A stretch of DNA of 50,688 bases, taken from assembly GCF_002217475.1 (NCBI RefSeq), contig NZ_MUHH01000039.1, forward strand, positions 1 through 50,688, written 5' to 3'. The notes under the pieces were generated by a model, which was not told the origin of the DNA, searched no databases, and saw only the letters and a list, made by a program, of their open reading frames with translations. The stretch is from Flavobacterium tructae. GTDB taxonomy: Bacteria > Bacteroidota > Bacteroidia > Flavobacteriales > Flavobacteriaceae. Shown here one piece after another: positions 45,883 to 50,688 of this stretch (position 1 is the first letter of the stretch; every line of letters starts with the position of its first letter). The position numbers and the translations under genes were made by a program.

Positions 45883-46503
45883 ATGGCTGAGTTCATAAAA
45901 ATATATTCGGACAAACCCAGTGAAGCTGCAATAGCCAAAGTGGTAAAAGTACTTCAGAGCGGTGGTTTGGTGATTTATCCAACTGATACGGTTTACGGTT
46001 TAGGTTGTGATATTACCAATTCGCGTGCTTTAGAAAAAATTGCAAAAATAAAAGGCGTCAAATTAGAGAAAGCAAATTTCTCGTTCATTTGTCACGATTT
46101 AAGTAATTTATCGGACTATGTGCGTCAGATTGATACATCAACGTTTAAAATTCTTAAAAGAGCATTACCGGGACCTTATACTTTTATTCTACCTGGAAAC
46201 AATAATCTTCCTAAAGAGTTTAAAAAGAAAACAACGGTAGGTATTCGTGTACCAGACAATAACATTATTCTTGAAATTGTTCGCCAACTTGGAAATCCGG
46301 TGGTCTCAACCTCAATTCGTGACGAAGATGACGTAATTGAGTACACCACAGATCCTGAACTGATCTTTGAAAAATGGCAAAATTTGGTCGATTTGGTTAT
46401 TGATGGCGGATACGGTGATAACGTAGGTTCTACAATTATTGATTTATCAGAACATGAACCGGTAGTGGTGAGAGAAGGAAAAGGTGATCTTGATATTTTG
46501 TAG
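45883..46503 (+). CDS. YrdC/Sua5-domain protein, YciO type
   Basis: A 206-residue protein of the YrdC/Sua5 family, which makes threonylcarbamoyl-AMP for the t6A modification of tRNA. GGLVIYPTDTVYGLGCDI (about 26-43), KIKGVKLEKANFSFICHDLSNLSDY, RALPGPYTFILPG and TTVGIRVPDN are the conserved blocks. The K-x-x-x-NFSFIC form and the length are those of YciO (206 residues in E. coli) rather than of TsaC, so whether it supplies t6A is open. Start ATG at 45883, single gene. Confidence 0.85.
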   Translation: MAEFIKIYSDKPSEAAIAKVVKVLQSGGLVIYPTDTVYGLGCDITNSRALEKIAKIKGVKLEKANFSFICHDLSNLSDYVRQIDTSTFKILKRALPGPYTFILPGNNNLPKEFKKKTTVGIRVPDNNIILEIVRQLGNPVVSTSIRDEDDVIEYTTDPELIFEKWQNLVDLVIDGGYGDNVGSTIIDLSEHEPVVVREGKGDLDIL

Positions 46504-46617
46504 AAAGAAAAAAGTACTCCTCTTTATACTAAATAAAAAAGATTTTTTACTTGTTACAGTTTTACTTGAAAGGATTTTCTATCAAGTGAAATGCGTCTAA
46601 ACCAGGATCTTTTTGAA

Positions 46618-46640
46618 ACAAAAAAAGCCCTCGAAAGGCT
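46618..46640 (-). terminator. Hairpin with T-run on the minus strand
   Basis: Minus strand: AGCC-TTTCGAG-GGCT stem-loop (46626-46640) followed by TTTTTTTT. It is about 200 bp past the OmpA stop; it may be a second terminator of that message. Confidence 0.5.
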
Positions 46641-46781
46641 ATTTGTAAAAAAAAACTTAAATGATATAATTATCTAAAATAATTAATTAACTTTAGGTTT
46701 GTTAAAATTTAGTTAGTTAATTTAAAGATAATGCTATTCTTGATTTATATTTAATTGGTTATTAAAAAATTAAGGATACAT

Positions 46782-46807
46782 AAAAGCAGGTCAATTGACC
46801 TGCTTTT
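46782..46807. terminator. Perfect palindrome terminator before the OmpA gene end
   Basis: AAAAGCAGGTCAA followed by its exact reverse complement, 26 bp in all, A-rich on one side and T-rich on the other. It can end transcripts from both directions, 30 bp past the OmpA-family stop. Confidence 0.7.
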
Positions 46808-46836
46808 TCTGTTTAATAAAGTATGTAAAAACGAGA

Positions 46837-47670
46837 TTATTTCGCTTGTTTCTTCATTTCTTTTTCAATCATATCGTAGAATTGATCGATTTTTGGCATA
46901 ACCACAATACGAGTTCTTCTGTTACGGGCTTTATTCTCAGCACTATCATTAGCAACTAATGGTACATAAGAACTTCTACCGGCAGCGATTAATTTAGCAG
47001 GGTTTACACCAAGTTCATTGCTTAATACACGAACGATTGAAGTAGAACGTTTAACACTTAAATCCCAGTTGTCTAAGATAATTCCATTGCTTTTGTAAGG
47101 AACGTCATCTGTGTGACCTTCAACCATACACTCAAAATCAGGTTTGTCGTTTACTACTTTTGCAACTTTAGCCAAAACAGATTTTGCTTTGTCGCTTACG
47201 TCATAACTTCCACTTTTGAATAATAATTTATCAGCGATAGAAATAAACACAACTCCTTTTTCTACGTTGATTTCGATATCCGGATCATTGATTCCAACAG
47301 CTCCTTTTAAGCTTGTAACTAAAGCTAAAGTTACACTGTCTTTCTTAGTTAATGCATCCTGAAGTCTAGATATTTTTAAATCTTTTTCTTTTAAACTTTC
47401 TAAAGATTTCTCAAGATTTTCAGCTCCTTTAGTAGTTAAAACAGTTAAGTCTTTAGAAGTACTGATTAAATCCTGATTGTGTTGTTTATAGCTTTCAGCA
47501 GTTGCTGCTAATCCTGCTTTTTCTTCCAAACAAGTATTTAATTTAACTGTGCAAGAGTTTAATAAATCTTGTATCTCTTTGTTCTTAGCTTCTAAAGCAG
47601 CATATTGCTTCTTCGATACACACGAAGTTAAGGCCATTAGTACTGATAGTGCGATAACTATTTTTCTCAT
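46837..47670 (-). CDS. OmpA-family peptidoglycan-binding lipoprotein
   Basis: A 277-residue lipoprotein. The signal peptide ends in the lipobox LTSC (Cys17). Residues about 20-125 form a coiled coil with heptads (KNKEIQDLLNSCTVKLNTCLEEKAGL and LEKSLESLKEKDLKISRLQDALTKKDS). The C-terminal OmpA domain (about 140-265) has GHTDDVPY, WDLSVKRSTSIVRVL, GRSSYVPLVANDSAENKARNRRTRIVV, that is, the Asp and Arg that bind meso-diaminopimelate. It probably anchors the outer membrane to the peptidoglycan. It has its own TAAATTTG promoter and lies after the glycosyltransferase gene on the same strand. Confidence 0.9.
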   Translation of the reverse strand: MRKIVIALSVLMALTSCVSKKQYAALEAKNKEIQDLLNSCTVKLNTCLEEKAGLAATAESYKQHNQDLISTSKDLTVLTTKGAENLEKSLESLKEKDLKISRLQDALTKKDSVTLALVTSLKGAVGINDPDIEINVEKGVVFISIADKLLFKSGSYDVSDKAKSVLAKVAKVVNDKPDFECMVEGHTDDVPYKSNGIILDNWDLSVKRSTSIVRVLSNELGVNPAKLIAAGRSSYVPLVANDSAENKARNRRTRIVVMPKIDQFYDMIEKEMKKQAK

Positions 47671-47699
47671 AGGTATTATATTTAATTAAACGTTGATTA

Positions 47700-47707
47700 C
47701 AAATTTA
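47700..47707 (-). promoter_or_regulatory. -7 element of the OmpA-family gene
   Basis: The minus strand reads TAAATTTG, 29 bp before the ATG at 47670. It overlaps the stop of the upstream glycosyltransferase gene (47705). Confidence 0.55.
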
Positions 47708-48724
47708 GTTCTTAATATTTTGATTAATGTTAAAGATTTCTTTAAATACCTGTAATTTCTTCAGGTAATACAAGTAAACGATACTTTTAACCATATAGTA
47801 TTCCTGTATCTGGAAATCTTTACGCTTTTTAAGGTACTTTAAAGATATGCAATAAAAAGAGAAATGAGCTTTCAGTATAGCATAAGTATGGCCAAACTTT
47901 CTCTGAGTAAGGAAACGAATACCCGCTATTCCGTCCAAAACCATTCGGAAGAAAATCACGAAGAATAGTCTCTTTTTAGGTAAATTCTTAACAAGCATTA
48001 ATAATGAATTTCTAAAATTCAAGAAAGTTTTTCTTGGATTTCCTTGCTGTAAAGTTGCACCTCCAACATGATAAACTGTGGAACCGAATACGTACTTAAT
48101 CACGTGTCCTTCATTTGCAGCACGCCAGCACAAATCGATTTCTTCTTGATGAGCAAAAAAGGTCTCGTCAAAACCTCCGAGTTCATGATAAACTTCACTT
48201 CTGATGAAGAAACAAGCTCCGGAAGCCCAAAACAATTCGCAATTATCATCATACTGCCCATTATCTTTCTCTATCGTATCAAAAATGCGACCACGACAAA
48301 ATGGGAATCCATACTTATCAATGAAACCACCGGCCGCACCTGCATATTCAAAGTATTCCTTATTTTTATAGTCCAGAATTTTTGGCTGAATGATTGCGGT
48401 TAGTTTTTCATTTTCAAAAGTTTCAAGAATAGGAGCGAGCCAGTTCTCAGTAACTTCAATATCTGAATTTACTAAAGCATAAATCTCAGCATCAATATGT
48501 TGCAAAGCATCATTGTAACCTTTAGCAAAGCCATGATTGCCATTGTTTTGAACTATTTTTATGGAAGGGAAATTATTTTTAACAAAGTCTATAGAATGAT
48601 CCGTTGAAGCATTGTCAGCAACATAAATTTGAGCACCCTCAGAAAATCGGATAACAGAAGGTAAAAATTGTTCTAACAATTTTACGCCATTCCAGTTTAA
48701 AATTACAACAGCTATTTTATCCAA
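47705..48724 (-). CDS. Family 2 glycosyltransferase
   Basis: A 339-residue GT-A fold glycosyltransferase (family 2), which adds sugars from nucleotide donors, usually in surface polysaccharide or O-antigen synthesis. Conserved blocks: VAVVILNWNG at the start, YVADNASTDHSIDF, NGNHGFAKGYN, YALVNSDIEV (the acidic DxD-like site), ASGACFFIRSEVYHELGGFDETFFAHQEEIDLCWRAANEG (the ED motif, catalytic). The C-terminal 100 residues are basic and hydrophobic and may attach to the membrane. No other polysaccharide genes are adjacent. Confidence 0.9.
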   Translation of the reverse strand: MDKIAVVILNWNGVKLLEQFLPSVIRFSEGAQIYVADNASTDHSIDFVKNNFPSIKIVQNNGNHGFAKGYNDALQHIDAEIYALVNSDIEVTENWLAPILETFENEKLTAIIQPKILDYKNKEYFEYAGAAGGFIDKYGFPFCRGRIFDTIEKDNGQYDDNCELFWASGACFFIRSEVYHELGGFDETFFAHQEEIDLCWRAANEGHVIKYVFGSTVYHVGGATLQQGNPRKTFLNFRNSLLMLVKNLPKKRLFFVIFFRMVLDGIAGIRFLTQRKFGHTYAILKAHFSFYCISLKYLKKRKDFQIQEYYMVKSIVYLYYLKKLQVFKEIFNINQNIKN

Positions 48725-48753
48725 AAGTAATTTTTATTTATTTTAATATTATT

Positions 48754-49200
48754 CTATTCTTTATAATCGGGTAAGCTTCTTAAAAACTGATATTTTTCAT
48801 TCTCAAAATCCATCTGACAGTAAAAATGATTCAGTCCGTTTGTGACATTCAAAAACCGTGCCTGCATTGTCATGTTATAACGGGCAATCTGATCAAAAGT
48901 TGCCTGAGAGATTTTAACTTCGGGCGCTTTGCATTCTACCAATATATGTATAGAGCCATCAGAATTGAAGACTACCACATCATACCTCTTTCTTAAACCA
49001 TTGACAGTAAGAACTTTTTCAACATTTATAAGTGATTTAGGGTATTTTTTCTCAATCATTAAAAACTGAACTACATGTTGGCGAACCCATTCTTCCGGAG
49101 TAAGAATGATAAATTTTTTCCTGATTTCATCAAAAATAGACACTTTATTTTTGCTATTTTTGAATCGGAAAGTATAGGTTGGGAAATTAAGTTTAAGCAT
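48754..49200 (-). CDS. HSDR_N-domain protein (type I restriction R-like N-terminal fold), stand-alone
   Basis: A 148-residue PD-(D/E)XK fold of the HSDR_N_2 kind: LTPEEWVRQHVVQFL, GLRKRYDVVVFNSDGSIHILVECKAPEVKIS with Asp74 and Glu89-Cys-Lys91, then QATFDQIARYN with Gln104. This is the nuclease core without helicase or other restriction subunits. The protein is, from memory, a conserved neighbour of holA in Flavobacteriia, so it is core and not a restriction system. A TATTTTTG element ends 5 bp before the start, which suggests an almost leaderless message. Its substrate is unknown. Confidence 0.82.
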   Translation of the reverse strand: MLKLNFPTYTFRFKNSKNKVSIFDEIRKKFIILTPEEWVRQHVVQFLMIEKKYPKSLINVEKVLTVNGLRKRYDVVVFNSDGSIHILVECKAPEVKISQATFDQIARYNMTMQARFLNVTNGLNHFYCQMDFENEKYQFLRSLPDYKE

Positions 49201-49204
49201 AAAG

Positions 49205-49212
49205 CAAAAATA
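49205..49212 (-). promoter_or_regulatory. -7 element next to the HSDR_N start
   Basis: The minus strand reads TATTTTTG and ends 5 bp before ATG 49200. A transcript would start within the first codons, so either a leaderless message or another promoter is used. Confidence 0.35.
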
Positions 49213-49226
49213 TAAAATAGTTTCAG

Positions 49227-49284
49227 GTTTCAGGTTAAAGTTTCAGGTTATTGAAACGTTAACCTGAAACTTTAAACTTGAAAC
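49227..49284. repeat. Hairpin of GTTTCAGG words in a divergent intergenic region
   Basis: Left arm 49227-49250 and right arm 49260-49284 are reverse complements except for one mismatch and one inserted base. It lies between the divergent HSDR_N and holA starts, where a terminator is not expected. Confidence 0.65.
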
Positions 49285-49294
49285 AAAATTTTTA

Positions 49295-50299
49295 ATGGAC
49301 GAAGTTGTAAAAATTGTTAATGACATAAAAGCCGGAAATATAAAACCGATCTATTTTTTAATGGGCGAAGAGCCGTATTATATTGATAAATTATCGGAGT
49401 ATATTGAACAGAATGTGCTCGCTGAGGAAGAAAAAGGATTCAATCAGACTGTTTTATACGGAAGAGATGTATCGGTTGAAGATATTGTAGCAACGGCCAA
49501 GCGCTATCCTATGATGGCTGATCGTCAGGTTGTTATCGTAAAAGAAGCACAGGATTTATCGAGAACAATTGATAAAATAGAATCTTATGTGGGTAATCCG
49601 ATGGAAACAACCGTGTTGGTTTTTTGTTACAAATACAAAACGCTGGACAAACGAAAAAAAGTAACCAAATTACTGGCTCAGAAAGGAATTGTATATGAAA
49701 GTAAGAAATTATACGAAAATCAGGTTGGTGACTGGATAAAACGTGTGCTTGCCGGAAAGAAATATACAATTGACCCAAAAGCCAATGCAATGCTGGTTGA
49801 GTTTTTGGGTACCGATTTGAGTAAGATTAATAATGAATTAGAAAAATTACAAATCATTCTGCCACAGGGAACCGTTATTACCCCCCAGCACATCGAAGAA
49901 AATATCGGTTTCAGCAAAGATTATAATGTTTTTGAATTGCGAAAAGCGATAGGCGAACGAAATCAGTTGAAGGCCTATAAGATTGCGGAGAATTTCGCCC
50001 ACAATCCTAAAGAATATCCGCTAGTAATGACGACGGGATTAGTATTCGGTTTCTTTGTTCAACTTTTAAAATACCATGGACTTAAAGATAAAAATCCTAA
50101 AAATGTTGCAGCAGCCATTGGGGTCAATCCCTATTTTTTAAAGGAGTATGATTTAGCAATAAAAAACTATCCGATGCGAAAAGTGAGCCAGATTGTAGGC
50201 GCACTGCGTGATGTTGACATTAAAAGCAAAGGAGTAGGAGCCAATGCATTACCACAATCCGATTTATTAAAAGAAATGTTATATAAAATATTCAATTAA
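49295..50299 (+). CDS. holA: DNA polymerase III delta subunit
   Basis: Clamp-loader delta subunit, which opens the beta clamp during loading. A 334-residue protein of the normal length: N-terminal NTPase-like domain without a Walker A (KPIYFLMGEEPYYIDKLSEYIEQNVL, DRQVVIVKEAQDL), a middle lid domain (FLGTDLSKINNELEKLQIILP, TPQHIEENIGFSKDYNVFELRKAIGERN) and a helical collar domain (FFVQLLKYHGLKDKN, LLKEMLYKIFN at the end). Start ATG at 49295, after a hairpin; no clear -7 element is visible. Core replication gene. Confidence 0.93.
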   Translation: MDEVVKIVNDIKAGNIKPIYFLMGEEPYYIDKLSEYIEQNVLAEEEKGFNQTVLYGRDVSVEDIVATAKRYPMMADRQVVIVKEAQDLSRTIDKIESYVGNPMETTVLVFCYKYKTLDKRKKVTKLLAQKGIVYESKKLYENQVGDWIKRVLAGKKYTIDPKANAMLVEFLGTDLSKINNELEKLQIILPQGTVITPQHIEENIGFSKDYNVFELRKAIGERNQLKAYKIAENFAHNPKEYPLVMTTGLVFGFFVQLLKYHGLKDKNPKNVAAAIGVNPYFLKEYDLAIKNYPMRKVSQIVGALRDVDIKSKGVGANALPQSDLLKEMLYKIFN

Positions 50300-50555
50300 G
50301 TGATTTAGTATTAACTTGTTATAAATACTTTCATGTGTAATAAATGTATCAATCTGCCCTGATTTATTCACTTTAAATTTTGATTTTTAAAATCGCTACT
50401 GACAAGGAATATTTAGTTTTTCATTTACTAACTACATAAAATTAATATAGCTACAGGAATAATTTGTCATAATAGTAGTATATAATGTATTAAAATTTTG
50501 GTAAAAACAATCTAAATTTACTATATTACCTGAATAATTTATATAAAAAATTTCG

Positions 50556-50688
50556 GTGGCCCCATCTACTTTAAATTTACGCATTTCAAGAATAAGGACT
50601 ATTCTTGCGCTATTTGTTTGTCTTTTAACTGGTTTTAAGAGTCATTCGCAGTCTCAGATTCTCTCAAAAACAAACTCAGACATTATTC
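50556..50688 (+). CDS. Start of an exported protein, cut by the window edge
   Basis: An open frame from GTG 50556 to the window end (44 codons and one base). It begins with a few polar residues, then a basic-hydrophobic stretch RISRIRTILALFVCLLTGFKSHS, typical of a signal peptide, then QSQILSK. An in-frame TAA lies at 50544-50546, so GTG is the only usual start in view. The protein family cannot be judged. The 256 bp between holA and this point hold nothing else that I can support. Confidence 0.45.
   Translation, partial: MAPSTLNLRISRIRTILALFVCLLTGFKSHSQSQILSKTNSDII

Larger units (their letters stand above)
46504..46836. other. Intergenic stretch between convergent genes
   Basis: 333 bp without a gene. 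It contains two hairpins listed separately (46618-46640 and 46782-46807), the rest being AT-rich sequence. Confidence 0.5.

Noticed and set aside
48754..49200. A type I restriction system at the HSDR_N gene
   Set aside because: No specificity, modification or helicase subunits are nearby, and the position next to holA is a core location.

Overview
The window looks like a chromosomal segment of a Flavobacterium-type member of the Bacteroidota. The DNA is AT-rich. Many genes are preceded by the Bacteroidota -7 element TAnnTTTG rather than a Shine-Dalgarno sequence. The housekeeping proteins (PheT, RecG, UvrD/PcrA, HolA next to a small HSDR_N protein) read as flavobacterial, and several junctions carry the word-repeat inverted repeats common in such genomes.

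Left part, 1-18.4 kb: an accessory island dense in defence-like genes. On the plus strand are a PD-(D/E)XK protein (9-1895, possibly cut by the window edge), then a close set of three genes: an Mrr-like nuclease with helical repeats (2117-4750), a type IIG-like nuclease domain with no methyltransferase (4795-7692), and a protein resembling predicted pPIWI-associated nucleases (7781-8668). The first two of these three share a C-terminal module but carry different nucleases, which suggests interchangeable effector heads on a common sensor or scaffold. On the minus strand lie a CHAT/caspase-like protease (8681-9280), a frameshifted HhH-GPD glycosylase-like gene (9411-10135), a membrane-anchored helical protein (10144-10719) and three genes coupled by ATGA overlaps (10885-12181), one of them an outer-membrane beta-barrel-like protein. 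Divergent from these is a 1779-residue STAND/NACHT-like NTPase with an N-terminal DUF4297-like nuclease (12200-17539), built like an Avs antiphage sensor. The island ends at a small minus-strand gene, a possible gene fragment and two tandem tRNA-Arg(ACG) genes whose 3' ends face it. This is a typical integration boundary, although no integrase or att repeat is visible.

Middle part, 18.8-32.2 kb: apt and pheT (convergent); a bestrophin-like channel; and a complete tripartite RND efflux set on the minus strand (adaptor, inner-membrane pump, TolC-like channel). Then come a thioredoxin-like lipid-anchored or membrane protein, a six-helix membrane sensor with a HisKA-like tail that has lost its histidine, and an Aer-like PAS protein. 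The last two look like the pieces of a taxis receptor without a signalling domain. A repeat-rich intergenic region follows.

Right part, 32.2-50.7 kb: recG, an acidic SUKH-like protein, a DUF1697 protein, a metallopeptidase-like protein, a PP-loop ATPase (Dph6-like), an M1 aminopeptidase, a patatin phospholipase, a membrane protein, a TauE/SafE transporter, uvrD/pcrA, a YciO/Sua5 protein, an OmpA lipoprotein, a family 2 glycosyltransferase, an HSDR_N protein, holA, and the first 44 codons of an exported protein that runs off the window. This part is ordinary core genome. Its interest lies in the intergenic hairpins and in promoters that sit almost on top of start codons.
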